64,000 nucleotides of DNA, taken from the NCBI RefSeq assembly GCF_014218705.1, contig NZ_JABBJF010000022.1, positions 1-64,000 of the forward strand, in the 5' to 3' direction. Shown here in pieces: positions 51,095 through 59,970 of the stretch. Under the pieces are notes generated by a model. It had not been told where the DNA came from, made no database searches, and worked only from the letters and a program-made list of their open reading frames with translations. The DNA comes from Kluyvera sichuanensis (GTDB lineage: Bacteria; Pseudomonadota; Gammaproteobacteria; Enterobacterales; Enterobacteriaceae). Numbering within the stretch: position 1 is the stretch's first letter; each line of letters begins with the position of its first letter. The position numbers and the translations under genes are program-made.

Positions 51095-51458
51095 CTAAGT
51101 CACTTAACCCCCTTAATCGCCAGCCAGCATCTCCGGGTTCTGCCCGACCCGTGGATTACTTAACACCCTTAATCGCCAGTCAGCCTCTCCGGGTTCTGCC
51201 CGTACCGTGGGTCACTTAACCCCCTTAATCGCCAGCCAGCCTCTCCGGTTTCTGCCCGTACAGTGGGTCACTTAACCCCCTTAATCGCCAGCCAGCCTCT
51301 CCGGTTTCTGCCCGTACCGTGGGTCACTTAACCCCCTTAATCGCCAGCCAGCATCTCCGGGTTCTGCCCGACCCGTGGGTTACTTAACCCCCTTAATCGC
51401 CAGTCAGTCTCTCCGGGTTCTGCCCGCCCCGTGGATTACTTAACCCCCTTAATCGCCA
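51095..51458 (+). repeat. seven tandem 56-bp repeats upstream of parA, candidate parS
   Basis: Each unit contains CTTAACCCCCTTAATCGCCA and then CTCCGGGTTCTGCCCG-type sequence. Units start at 51103, 51159, 51215, 51271, 51327, 51383 and 51439, an exact period of 56. The units differ at a few positions. Arrays next to parA genes often serve as the centromere for ParB; iterons for a replication protein are the main alternative. Confidence 0.85.
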
Positions 51459-51555
51459 GAAGAGAAAGATGATGTGTCATTGAACTGCATTTCGAGATCG
51501 CAAAATGAAGAAAAAACAAAATAGAATGTTAGCGTCTCAATCTGATTGCCGTTAC

Positions 51556-51613
51556 AATTATACGCATAGAGCGTCATTTTACGCATTATACGTAAAGTAT
51601 ACGCATATGCGTT
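51556..51613 (+). promoter_or_regulatory. candidate parA operator
   Basis: Four related motifs (TTATACGCAT, TTTACGCATT, TTATACGTAA and GTATACGCATATGCGT) occupy 58 bases just before the parA gene. ParA proteins with N-terminal HTH domains repress their own promoter through such sites. Confidence 0.55.
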
Positions 51614-51639
51614 TAAATTCATAATTCAGGTTTGAGGGT

Positions 51640-52902
51640 ATGACGAGAATGAATCTAATAGATAAAATTGCCCTTGTCGGGCAACGCATGAAGTCCGAAC
51701 AAATTTCATTGAAAGAATCGTTACTGGCTTCTTCCCGGGTATCTGTATCAGATGACAGTGTGGAGGGGGTAGATCGCCTTATCTATAACCACTGCCTGAA
51801 TAAAAAAAATCTCTCCGACTTCTTTGGAAAATCTCGAGTTACCTTCAATAAAATTCTCGCTGATCTCGAAGAAAAAAGGCTGGTGGGTCAACCTATTTAT
51901 CAGAACAAAAACCACCTTTATACCCGCTGGGATGTCCAGAATATATTGGATGCCCTGGGTTATCCGCGCTATAGAGATTACTACCAGAGCCGAACAATCA
52001 TTGTTCAGAATCATAAAGGTGGGACAGGAAAAAGCACGACCTCAGTGGCTCTGGCTGTAGCAGCAGCACTTGATCTCCAGTTGAATGCCAGAGTTTTAGT
52101 AATTGAATGGGATCCGCAAGGCTCTATTGGTAGCGGTATGATTCAAAGCGTATCTGAAGACGACGTATTCCTGACTGCAATCGACGCAATCCTGGGCGTG
52201 TATGAAGAAGGTTCTGAATATAAAAAATACCTCGACATGGGTTACTCTGAGGCTGAAATCATTGAGAATATGCCGTTCTCAACCCATCTGCCAAATCTTG
52301 ATGTAATTACTGCGTTCCCAACCGATGCGAGATTCAAAGATAAATACTGGCAGTGCAGTAAAGAAGAGCGCACTCAGTTGTTGCTACGATTCAAAGAAGT
52401 GATAATGCCAGTCCTGAAAGCTAAGTATGACCTTATTATCTTCGATACCCCTCCAGAAGACTCGCCAATTATCTGGGCCGCTGATGAGGCCGCTGACGGT
52501 ATTCTTGTCGCAGTTTCTCCGCGAGAATACGACTATGCATCCACAACTGATTTTATGCTGACGATCAGTGAGCGATTCCGTCAGTCTCCCAATAAAGGTG
52601 AAAATATTAAATGGTTTAAAGTACTGGCCGTTAACGTCGATGATAAAAGCCCATACGAAAAAATAGTCCTCGATAAGTTAATTCGAACCGTTCAAGACCT
52701 GTTTATGGCAACCAATATCAAAAACTCTGAAGCATTCAAAGCAGCTGCGTCACGGGGTAGGTCGGTTCTCGATATTAAGAAATCTGAAGAGTTATGTTCA
52801 CCAAAGCAGCTGGATATTGCCGAAGAATCCGTAATGTCCGTATATCAACAGTTTATTAATGAGATAAAGAGTTTTTCAGCGAAGGAAGGAGTTAACGCAT
52901 GA
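51640..52902 (+). CDS. parA: ParA partition ATPase with N-terminal DNA-binding domain
   Basis: A 420-residue Walker-type partition ATPase of the P1 ParA class. The N-terminal 125 residues include a helix-turn-helix region (NLSDFFGKSRVTFNKILADL), followed by the deviant Walker A KGGTGKST (126-133). The IIFDTPPEDSPI segment is the Walker B region and AVSPREYDYA follows. It overlaps parB by four bases. ParA moves plasmids together with ParB and represses its operon. Length is close to P1 ParA (398 residues). Confidence 0.93.
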   Translation: MTRMNLIDKIALVGQRMKSEQISLKESLLASSRVSVSDDSVEGVDRLIYNHCLNKKNLSDFFGKSRVTFNKILADLEEKRLVGQPIYQNKNHLYTRWDVQNILDALGYPRYRDYYQSRTIIVQNHKGGTGKSTTSVALAVAAALDLQLNARVLVIEWDPQGSIGSGMIQSVSEDDVFLTAIDAILGVYEEGSEYKKYLDMGYSEAEIIENMPFSTHLPNLDVITAFPTDARFKDKYWQCSKEERTQLLLRFKEVIMPVLKAKYDLIIFDTPPEDSPIIWAADEAADGILVAVSPREYDYASTTDFMLTISERFRQSPNKGENIKWFKVLAVNVDDKSPYEKIVLDKLIRTVQDLFMATNIKNSEAFKAAASRGRSVLDIKKSEELCSPKQLDIAEESVMSVYQQFINEIKSFSAKEGVNA

Positions 52903-53903
52903 GTGATGAACAGCATATCGGAAACGATAAATCGCGTTATCTAAATACGCCAAAGCGAACCGATGTAGGCCACCGTTCCGGGTTAGCTAACCTTAAGAGT
53001 CCCCCTCGCATTAAGAAACTCTTTACCCTTCATAACGGGCGAAAACTTGAAGCTGAGCACGTCACTGTAGCAGCTGAAAATGTCGCTACTGAGACCGCCG
53101 TTCACCCAATGAACCCGCGAAATCAGGAAGCGCTTACCACAAACGCAGTACGAGATATCCTGCAACAAATTGAGTCAAGGGGTGTTGATACTGAAGGTGT
53201 TGCCGTTAAACGTGATGGCGTGTACCTGCTTATTGAAGGTAGCCGCAGACGTTTTTGCTGTATTGCGGCTCAAAAAGATCTGCCTTTATGGGTGCTACCA
53301 GATGATCTATCAGCTGAGGACATCAAGGCGATTATTACCGCTGCACAAACATCACGCCGATTCTCATACCGAGAGGTTGGGCTTCAGTATCTGGAACTAA
53401 TGCAGGAAAAAGGATTCACCAAAAATGAAGAGCTTGCCCTCTTTCTTGGCATAAGCCATGTGTCAGTCTTTAAACGTATTCAGGCGGCGCGTATTGACGG
53501 TTCGTTGATAGCTCTGTTCCCGGATTATGAAGGTATACCAAACTCCTTCTACAGCCGGTTGTCCAAACTTCAGAAATACGTAGAGAGCAACCTTTTCATT
53601 CTTGCAGATGTAGTTGATAGGGTGAAAGAAGAAATTGCTAATCTGGACATCAGTGACATCCCGGAAGCGCAGAAAATTGTCATGGCGCAGATCACAAAGG
53701 CGGTTGAATTACTCGATCAAAAGCCACCTGCAAAAAGTTGGGAAACCCGTGATCTGGCTAATTTTGCTAATAAGGACAAATACGCCCGTATCAGCAAAAA
53801 TGCATCGGGCCGTAAAGTTCGCTTTGAATTTAACCGAATGAGTACCGAGCTCATGGCAGAAATTGAAGCATTTATTACGGATAAACTGAGTAGCGAAAAA
53901 TAA
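52899..53903 (+). CDS. parB: ParB centromere-binding protein
   Basis: A 334-residue protein similar in length to P1 ParB. It has the GSRRRFCCIAAQ segment of the ParB N-terminal domain and the HTH segment (NEELALFLGISHVSVFKRIQ). It is coupled to parA. ParB loads on parS, likely the repeat array upstream of parA, and stimulates the ParA ATPase. Confidence 0.92.
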   Translation: MSDEQHIGNDKSRYLNTPKRTDVGHRSGLANLKSPPRIKKLFTLHNGRKLEAEHVTVAAENVATETAVHPMNPRNQEALTTNAVRDILQQIESRGVDTEGVAVKRDGVYLLIEGSRRRFCCIAAQKDLPLWVLPDDLSAEDIKAIITAAQTSRRFSYREVGLQYLELMQEKGFTKNEELALFLGISHVSVFKRIQAARIDGSLIALFPDYEGIPNSFYSRLSKLQKYVESNLFILADVVDRVKEEIANLDISDIPEAQKIVMAQITKAVELLDQKPPAKSWETRDLANFANKDKYARISKNASGRKVRFEFNRMSTELMAEIEAFITDKLSSEK

Positions 53904-53928
53904 CAATTCGCCATTGCTTGATTATCGA

Positions 53929-53956
53929 AACTGCACCTCCTGGTGCAGTTTTTTTT
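53929..53956 (+). terminator. terminator after parB
   Basis: AACTGCACC and GGTGCAGTT pair around a four-base loop, followed by a T run. Confidence 0.9.
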
Positions 53957-53970
53957 TGGCCGCAAACCTA

Positions 53971-53999
53971 TTCGTCAGGAGGAGACACCGGTTGATAAT
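53971..53999 (+). promoter_or_regulatory. TTCGTC-type promoter
   Basis: TTCGTC, 17 bases, GATAAT, 28 bases before ATG 54027. Confidence 0.75.
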
Positions 54000-54026
54000 A
54001 GGAAAAAAACAGCTCATGAGGTGGCT

Positions 54027-54428
54027 ATGCTTTCGGAAAAAATTGTAACCCTGTTTTCAAATGACGCATTAAAGCGTTTCACGATTCTTGAGGCTTACGC
54101 CGAGCTAAAACGTCAGGGTACTTTTAGCGTTTTCCTTTCGTTCATCGATCCTCGTACTGATTGTCTCGTAGAGGGTAACTTTCAATTCTACCCGAACCCC
54201 GTTAAGACCTACTCAAACATGGGAGTATGCTATCTCACTGAACATCTTGGGCTAACGTTAAAAATCCCAAGCTCTATGGAATGGTGGGCTACACATGAAA
54301 AGTCAACATTTCATAACCAAGACATCACCTATCTGAAGGAGGGTGAATACGTAAAGGCAACCATTAAACTGGAAATAGGCTCGCGGATCAGAGTTCCTAA
54401 TGCGTTCGAAGTTGCCCCTTCCATGTGA
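54027..54428 (+). CDS. hypothetical protein, 133 aa
   Basis: A soluble alpha/beta protein. GAGGTGGCT precedes ATG 54027; upstream in-frame ATG 53943 lies before the promoter. It ends 40 bases before the AAA+ gene and probably works with it. Not recognised. Confidence 0.6.
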   Translation: MLSEKIVTLFSNDALKRFTILEAYAELKRQGTFSVFLSFIDPRTDCLVEGNFQFYPNPVKTYSNMGVCYLTEHLGLTLKIPSSMEWWATHEKSTFHNQDITYLKEGEYVKATIKLEIGSRIRVPNAFEVAPSM

Positions 54429-54468
54429 ACTTAAGGCATATCAAAGTAAATTACTGACGAGGACGGCT

Positions 54469-56100
54469 ATGGCACTCACGATAAAAACAGAAACACTAAA
54501 AGCTACCACAAGCCCAACATTTGAGGCTTTACGTAATCGTTATAGCCACCGTAGTTCTGACGATGAGATTGCCGTCGATCCGCTATGTTTATCTCGGGAT
54601 GATCTGAATGAACTTTTACAGGCATGTCGTGGTGATGGAGAGTCAAAAAATCGACGAGCTCTTGAATCGATCATCACTGCACTGGAAGGTGATTTCGATA
54701 AGCCTGTGAGCAGTTTTCCGGCATTCGGTCGTGTGTTACTACAGTATCTGAAGTCAAATCGAATTGATGGCTGGATATACCGACGCGGTCATGACGGCAA
54801 CCTGTACCCCGGTCTTGTTACAGCAATAAAAGAAGTAAAATCAGAAAAAAACTCTGACCGTCCCCCATCACTATTGTTACAAATCAGCTGGTATGGGTTC
54901 GGCGAATATTCGCACTCCAAAAAGGTTTACGGAACCCAGCTTACCGCCCTGAATTTCGAGCCTAATGAGGTGGCGCGGCGCAGTGTCGCTAAGACACTGG
55001 CCGACCGTGATATCTACCATGAAACGCATGAGCTGAAACAAGAGTACCTGGAACAACTAACGCGGTTTAAGGAAGTGGTCGACGGGCAATTTGGCAATCA
55101 GTTTAAAGCAACCGGCAGGGCTGTCAGAATGGAATCGTATAGCTACAGCGACCGGAATCTGGAAATAGCAGGGCATAAACTGATACACGATTTGCCTGAT
55201 AGTGAGTGCGATGCCTACGGTGCAGAAGTGGAGTCGCCTCTTTTTGAAGATGACCAGTTTGGCCTTTTACCCGAAATTCCTGTGCAGCGTTATTTTGATC
55301 TCTCGCTGCAAGACTTTATCTGGATACATGCCAATAACGTAGAACCATACAAGTATGATAAAGAACTGCCAAAAAAGATGGTTTTGCCGGAAGACCACCG
55401 TGATTTACTCGATATACTGACCACGGATATCAGCGCTTTCACCAGCGATATTGTTGAAGGGAAAAGCGCGGGTAACATCATCATGTGCGTGGGCTCACCC
55501 GGACTTGGGAAGACATTAACTGCTGAAGTGTATGCAGAGGTCATTGAACGGCCCCTGTACTCAATTCATGCTGGCGCACTGGGAACCAACGCCGATGACA
55601 TTGAGAAAAATCTGCGGACGATTCTGACCCGGGCTAAACGCTGGAACTGTGTCCTGCTTCTGGACGAAGCCGATGTGTTTGTCATGCAGCGTGGAGCATC
55701 ACTGACTCAAAATGCCATCGTTGCGGAGTTCCTCCGTACACTGGAGTATTTCGATGGGTTGATGTTCATGACAAGCAACCGGGGTAGTGACATCGATGAG
55801 GCTATCATACCAAGATGCGCTGCAATCATTCACTATGATGTGCCGGAGAAATCAGATGCCCAAAAGATCTGGAAGATTATGGGTGAGAACTTTGGCGTGA
55901 ACATTCCTGATGAACTGGTCAGATCACTTGTAAACACTTACCCAGAACTTCCACCACGTGACATCAAGATGTTGCTACGGCTCACGTTGCGAATGAGCGT
56001 GAAAGAGCAGGGGAGTGGTAGCATCCCGACACTGGATATTGTGCGGAAATGCGCGATGTTTCGTGGGATAGAACGAAAGGGAAAAGAAAAAGCCCTGTGA
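54469..56100 (+). CDS. AAA+ ATPase, 543 aa
   Basis: The C-terminal 230 residues form an AAA+ domain: Walker A GSPGLGKT (342-349), Walker B LLLDEAD (396-402), sensor 1 MTSNRGSDID and an Arg-finger region (IPRCAA). The N-terminal 320 residues are a unique, charged domain. AAA+ proteins use ATP to unfold or remodel partners. ATG 54469 has GAGGACGGCT ahead. It belongs with the 54027 gene in one operon. The specific function is unknown. Confidence 0.85.
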   Translation: MALTIKTETLKATTSPTFEALRNRYSHRSSDDEIAVDPLCLSRDDLNELLQACRGDGESKNRRALESIITALEGDFDKPVSSFPAFGRVLLQYLKSNRIDGWIYRRGHDGNLYPGLVTAIKEVKSEKNSDRPPSLLLQISWYGFGEYSHSKKVYGTQLTALNFEPNEVARRSVAKTLADRDIYHETHELKQEYLEQLTRFKEVVDGQFGNQFKATGRAVRMESYSYSDRNLEIAGHKLIHDLPDSECDAYGAEVESPLFEDDQFGLLPEIPVQRYFDLSLQDFIWIHANNVEPYKYDKELPKKMVLPEDHRDLLDILTTDISAFTSDIVEGKSAGNIIMCVGSPGLGKTLTAEVYAEVIERPLYSIHAGALGTNADDIEKNLRTILTRAKRWNCVLLLDEADVFVMQRGASLTQNAIVAEFLRTLEYFDGLMFMTSNRGSDIDEAIIPRCAAIIHYDVPEKSDAQKIWKIMGENFGVNIPDELVRSLVNTYPELPPRDIKMLLRLTLRMSVKEQGSGSIPTLDIVRKCAMFRGIERKGKEKAL

Positions 56101-56105
56101 TAACG

Positions 56106-56125
56106 ATGCCGGGTTCGCCCGGCAT
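56106..56125 (+). terminator. hairpin after the AAA+ gene
   Basis: ATGCCGGG and CCCGGCAT pair around a TTCG loop. It lacks a T run, so termination is uncertain. Confidence 0.45.
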
Positions 56126-56237
56126 ACAACCTGCTGGCCCAGCCCAAAGCAATCCGAGTTCTTCAGCAAAAGCAGCAGCGTGTCGGAAATAACTGTGTTA
56201 TAACAATTCAGGTGATCATGATGAGAAGTTGATAACA

Positions 56238-56462
56238 ATGTTTAAGCTAAGTCCCATAAGAAAAAAAACAAACAAGCTGCATAAACTCCTTAATAACGGC
56301 TATCGTTTCGTAATCATGCATGAAGATGAAATTATTGAACCCTTCCGCTACGAAATAGAAGCCAGACGAAAACTATTCTTTGGCAGAAAACTCCTTTCTA
56401 TTTCCGACCTCATCGACTCAATAAACGATAGTGTAAAAACCCAAGCAAAACGCGCCCCTTAA
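56238..56462 (+). CDS. hypothetical basic protein, 74 aa
   Basis: A small, lysine and arginine rich helical protein. Weak ribosome site. It lies between the AAA+ gene and the next promoter. Not recognised. Confidence 0.5.
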   Translation: MFKLSPIRKKTNKLHKLLNNGYRFVIMHEDEIIEPFRYEIEARRKLFFGRKLLSISDLIDSINDSVKTQAKRAP

Positions 56463-56465
56463 CTA

Positions 56466-56494
56466 TTCGTCACCTGAATAACTCCAGCTATGAT
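56466..56494 (+). promoter_or_regulatory. TTCGTC-type promoter
   Basis: TTCGTC, 17 bases, TATGAT. Confidence 0.75.
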
Positions 56495-56526
56495 AAACAT
56501 TATTATCAAGCTTAAAGGTGATACTT

Positions 56527-56700
56527 ATGAAACCGTTTGGGATTTTCTATTCAGTAGAAGGCTGCACTTGTTCACTGTGCCGCTCGCGTGGCTATCGTAA
56601 AAACAATGCATACGATAGATCTCTTCGTGTAAGCAAACACCGCGCCCGTCAGCAGGCCAAGCGTGAAATCCGCTCCGCCGTATTCAGCATCGACAATTAA
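56527..56700 (+). CDS. small basic protein, 57 aa
   Basis: Has CTCSLC near the N-terminus and a basic helix rich in Arg. AAAGGTGATACTT precedes ATG 56527. It could bind nucleic acid. It begins the operon that runs to 58517. Confidence 0.55.
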   Translation: MKPFGIFYSVEGCTCSLCRSRGYRKNNAYDRSLRVSKHRARQQAKREIRSAVFSIDN

Positions 56701-56741
56701 GAAAGGTTGATGATAAATAAGAAGAATAACGAGGATAACAA

Positions 56742-57059
56742 ATGACTGATGAAAACCAAATAAAGGTGCTGTTTTGCATTCTGCGTCGTCGATTCGTGGA
56801 TTATGTCCCTGAGTTTGAAAACTGTGTAGAAGAACGGGAAGTCATCAATGAAACGCCGAAGGGTTACCGTATGTCCGTCTCCTACGGCACATCAGTTTAC
56901 CTGCACGCGGATTATGAGTTTTTCGAATCACGTCAGGCAGCGTATCAATGGTGCGCCCGCCGTGTGACCGCTAGCATTGAGAAGATGAAACAAAAAATGC
57001 AGGCGGCAGAAGCAACAAAAATAAAACTGATAGAAGCATCCGGGAACTGTGGCGAATAA
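56742..57059 (+). CDS. hypothetical protein, 105 aa
   Basis: A charged, helical soluble protein. GAGGATAACAA precedes the ATG. It overlaps the next gene start. Not recognised. Confidence 0.55.
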   Translation: MTDENQIKVLFCILRRRFVDYVPEFENCVEEREVINETPKGYRMSVSYGTSVYLHADYEFFESRQAAYQWCARRVTASIEKMKQKMQAAEATKIKLIEASGNCGE

Positions 57060-57810
57060 GATGACACCACGTCAAATTATCCTCTCACATATTACAGCTG
57101 AGAAAGCACTCCCACGAGGAACGCTGATCTGGTTATTCTACGAGAATGCCGATGATTTAATCAGCCTGAATGAAGTGGGCGATAATCTTGAAAGGTGGCA
57201 TCAACGAGTTGGGTCGCCTGAAGAAATTCAGGTGATACTGGATATGCCTGATGACGATTCAGAAGTCTGGCTATTCAGCCCAACAAAATTATTCTCCCCA
57301 CGGGTAAAAACCCCCGTTCTGACAGCCAGAGATAGGGCAGTTGCTCGCTATGGCGTTTCTCGCGTTATGACGGCGGAGAAAGTTGTTTTTCTGTATTCAG
57401 GGTATCTTCTGCACCTCTATAGACAGGCATATGGTTTCACCGGCCCTGCGCCTGAAGTTCGGGTCAACTGGAGTGCCAAACATTCATGGGGCGGCAGGAG
57501 CTCAATCACTATTTCACCATCGTCCATTTATCCTGACAGTGATACACCGCGCTATCGCTACCATGAGTACGCACATATAGAGCAGCGTAAGGACATCGGA
57601 GCATTTTATTCAATCAATCAACTGGATCATATCAAAGGCGTAGTGGCACATGAGCTTGCGCACTTTTGCCAGCGCCACACTGGAAAAGATAATTTTAAAT
57701 TTGGTTTTCCGGTACTCCCTGAAAAAGATTTCAGAACGGCTCATGGTGATGGGTGGCAGTTCTTGTATGCATTTTTCAGAACAGAATTAAATAAAAGAAT
57801 TCAGCGATAA
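57049..57810 (+). CDS. metalloprotease-like protein with HExxH motif
   Basis: A 253-residue soluble protein with HELAH at residues 201-205, in VVAHELAHFCQRH, and a preceding His-rich segment (YRYHEYAHIEQ). The HExxH helix binds zinc in metalloproteases and in SprT-like proteins. It starts at GTG 57049 inside the end of the upstream gene; ATG 57061 is an alternative. It lies in an operon with a membrane protein. Substrate unknown. Confidence 0.65.
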   Translation: MANKMTPRQIILSHITAEKALPRGTLIWLFYENADDLISLNEVGDNLERWHQRVGSPEEIQVILDMPDDDSEVWLFSPTKLFSPRVKTPVLTARDRAVARYGVSRVMTAEKVVFLYSGYLLHLYRQAYGFTGPAPEVRVNWSAKHSWGGRSSITISPSSIYPDSDTPRYRYHEYAHIEQRKDIGAFYSINQLDHIKGVVAHELAHFCQRHTGKDNFKFGFPVLPEKDFRTAHGDGWQFLYAFFRTELNKRIQR

Positions 57811-57830
57811 CCCAAAAAAAGGCATAACCA

Positions 57831-58517
57831 ATGTACCTTCTTTCCATTTTATTATTTACATTTGTTTATCTGTTATCCTTTAATTCTGTTATAGAGGAAA
57901 ATAGAGACCGCTATTCCATACAGACTTTTGCAATAGTGATGATCACGATATTCCTGATATCAATGCCAGTAACAACAACTTTTGTGTCGTTGATGCTTGA
58001 AGAAAACCAGAGAGAGCATCGTGATTTGATTTCCTTCCTGCAAATCAATTCCGTTTGGTTCGCAGGAGCCGGGGGGCTGGTGGCTATCTTCTTGTCAGCC
58101 CTGACAATGGTTCGCCTGAAGCAAAAACGTATCCGTCACAAAACATCGAACCTTAACCTCATCGTTGTGGGCCTTTTCGCGGGCGTAGTCTCTTTTGCCA
58201 GCGCGTATAAGCATCTAGCTTTCTTCAGTGGGGATGATGCGGGAGTGTTTTTATATGAGGCTATACCAGCCATCGATGACATCGACTGTAACGCGCCAAT
58301 ACTCCTGGTGAAATGGGAACCTGACTCAAAGAAGCCAACTGCATGGCGATGCCCTACGGGCGTTGCATTCAATATCAATAGTCCTACTCCATTCCTACCT
58401 TGGGGTTCATATGAGGAAGGGGAGAGTTCAAAACTAAATGAAGTGATGACAATTTTGATGAAAAATGCGGTCAAAATCGAAAAACGTCGCCATCTTGATG
58501 TCATCATTACGAGCTAA
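57831..58517 (+). CDS. membrane protein, 228 aa
   Basis: Four hydrophobic segments in the first 135 residues, then an exported domain with cysteines (DCNAP and WRCPTG). AAAAAGGCATAACC precedes the ATG. It ends at a terminator. It may be linked to the metalloprotease-like gene upstream. Topology resembles the product of 35584. Confidence 0.6.
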   Translation: MYLLSILLFTFVYLLSFNSVIEENRDRYSIQTFAIVMITIFLISMPVTTTFVSLMLEENQREHRDLISFLQINSVWFAGAGGLVAIFLSALTMVRLKQKRIRHKTSNLNLIVVGLFAGVVSFASAYKHLAFFSGDDAGVFLYEAIPAIDDIDCNAPILLVKWEPDSKKPTAWRCPTGVAFNINSPTPFLPWGSYEEGESSKLNEVMTILMKNAVKIEKRRHLDVIITS

Positions 58518-58518
58518 G

Positions 58519-58549
58519 GCCTTGTAATCACTGGATTACAGGGCTTTTT
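58519..58549 (+). terminator. terminator after the membrane gene
   Basis: GCCTTGTAATC and GATTACAGGGC pair around ACTG, followed by six T. Confidence 0.85.
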
Positions 58550-58591
58550 TATGTACCCGAAAAAAAAGAGACATTTTGTCCCCAAATACGC

Positions 58592-58620
58592 TTCGTCACC
58601 TGTTTGGTGTGTGTTTAACT
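58592..58620 (+). promoter_or_regulatory. TTCGTC-type promoter of the orphan ParB-like gene
   Basis: TTCGTC, 17 bases, TTAACT. Confidence 0.75.
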
Positions 58621-58675
58621 GGATTTACAGCAAGCAACGAACCTCGCGACACAATAACTAAAGCGGAGAAACACC

Positions 58676-59851
58676 ATGAACACCGACGTTAAAGCTATCT
58701 TCGAACAAAGCCGTACCCTGGAAAATCTGGAAGGCGCTGCGGTACTGATGCGCAGCTTAGACAAAGCGCCATCATCACTCCGAGCACTGAGCGATTTCGT
58801 AACCAAAGCGCGTAAAAGCGGCAATACGGAACAGTTCGAAGAAGCCGATATCGGGCGTAACAACGTCTTTGCGGTGAGCCCGTACTGGTTGTTTGTGGAA
58901 GAGGGACTGAACCTCCGCGACGTAAATTATGACCGTGCGGTAATGTTCAAACACGCTTATCTGGAACGTCCTCAGTCAGTGCCTGTCATCCGCGTTAAAC
59001 CAGTAGTAGTGGAAGGCGTAACCCGCCTGAAAATCATTGATGGCCACCACCGTTTTGCTGGCCTGATGATGGCGATTGCTGAGGGCGCGAGCTTCCAGAA
59101 AATCACCGTCGAGGAATTTGAAGGCGGCAAGGACGAAGAAGTCTACAACATGATCGAGAGCGCCAACTCCCTTCAGTTGAAGATGGTGGAACGCGCTGAA
59201 GGCTTCAAGCGCCTGATTGGCTGGGGTCACACCATTGAGTCGATTGCTCAGCGTCTGGGTGTCTCTCTGGTCACCGTTCGCCGCAGTATCGTGCTGGCAA
59301 ACGCTGACTTCAGCATCAAGATGCTGGTGAAAGAAGATAAGGTATCTGGTGACGTTGCCGTTGACGTTATTAACGAATGTCAGGGTACTGACCGCGACCC
59401 GTATGAAGTCCTGATGGAATCCCTGAAAAAGGCAGAAGGAGCTGGGAAAACCCGCGTCACTGCCAAATTCGTGAGTTCCAAGAAAAAGACTGGCCTGAAA
59501 CCGAAAGTTATCCGTAAAACCTTCGACAGCCTGTTGCCAACCCTGAGCCAGCTGCGCGACCAGATCCCGCCGCAGCCGGAAGGTGAGCATGAAAATCAGA
59601 TCGAAATTACGGAAACCGTGCCGGAAGAAGTCGTCTTACGCCTGACTCCTGAAATGGCCCGTACTCTGATGGCTACCCTGGCTGAACTGGAATCAGCAAA
59701 ACAGGCAGAAGATGCTGAAGCTAATGGTGACAACGACGGTGATAGTGCTGAAAACAACGGCGGTGCTGACGATGCGACTGATGCCGATACCGATGGCGCT
59801 AACCAGCAGAATGGTGAAACTGAAGAGACTCAGCTGCACCCGGTGTACTAA
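58676..59851 (+). CDS. orphan ParB-like protein, 391 aa
   Basis: A ParB/Spo0J-type protein. It has the ParB N-terminal segment IIDGHHRFAGLM (GHHR at 123-126, in place of the common GERR), a segment VYNMIESANSLQLKMVERAE and the HTH region ESIAQRLGVSLVTVRRSI. The C-terminal 40 residues are acidic and low in complexity. No ParA gene is adjacent and it differs from the ParB at 52899. It may act as a DNA-binding or nuclease-like factor in the replication-type cluster that follows. Confidence 0.85.
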   Translation: MNTDVKAIFEQSRTLENLEGAAVLMRSLDKAPSSLRALSDFVTKARKSGNTEQFEEADIGRNNVFAVSPYWLFVEEGLNLRDVNYDRAVMFKHAYLERPQSVPVIRVKPVVVEGVTRLKIIDGHHRFAGLMMAIAEGASFQKITVEEFEGGKDEEVYNMIESANSLQLKMVERAEGFKRLIGWGHTIESIAQRLGVSLVTVRRSIVLANADFSIKMLVKEDKVSGDVAVDVINECQGTDRDPYEVLMESLKKAEGAGKTRVTAKFVSSKKKTGLKPKVIRKTFDSLLPTLSQLRDQIPPQPEGEHENQIEITETVPEEVVLRLTPEMARTLMATLAELESAKQAEDAEANGDNDGDSAENNGGADDATDADTDGANQQNGETEETQLHPVY

Positions 59852-59900
59852 CCTCCCAGCAGGTCTTTAACAGACCTGCATAAAATTCCTTTTCATTCTG

Positions 59901-59929
59901 ATGGGCCGGATAAACCGGCTCATATTTTT
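59901..59929 (+). terminator. terminator after the ParB-like gene
   Basis: ATGGGCCGG and CCGGCTCAT pair with one mismatch around ATAAA, followed by ATTTTT. An additional hairpin GCAGGTCT-AGACCTGC lies just upstream at 59859-59879. Confidence 0.8.
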
Positions 59930-59970
59930 GCACATATAAATGGCCGCATTTTGCTGCCTTAAATTTTTCG

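Noticed and set aside
51095..51458. CRISPR array
   Set aside because: The repeat and its surrounding sequence are both repeated; there are no unique spacers, and no cas genes are present.
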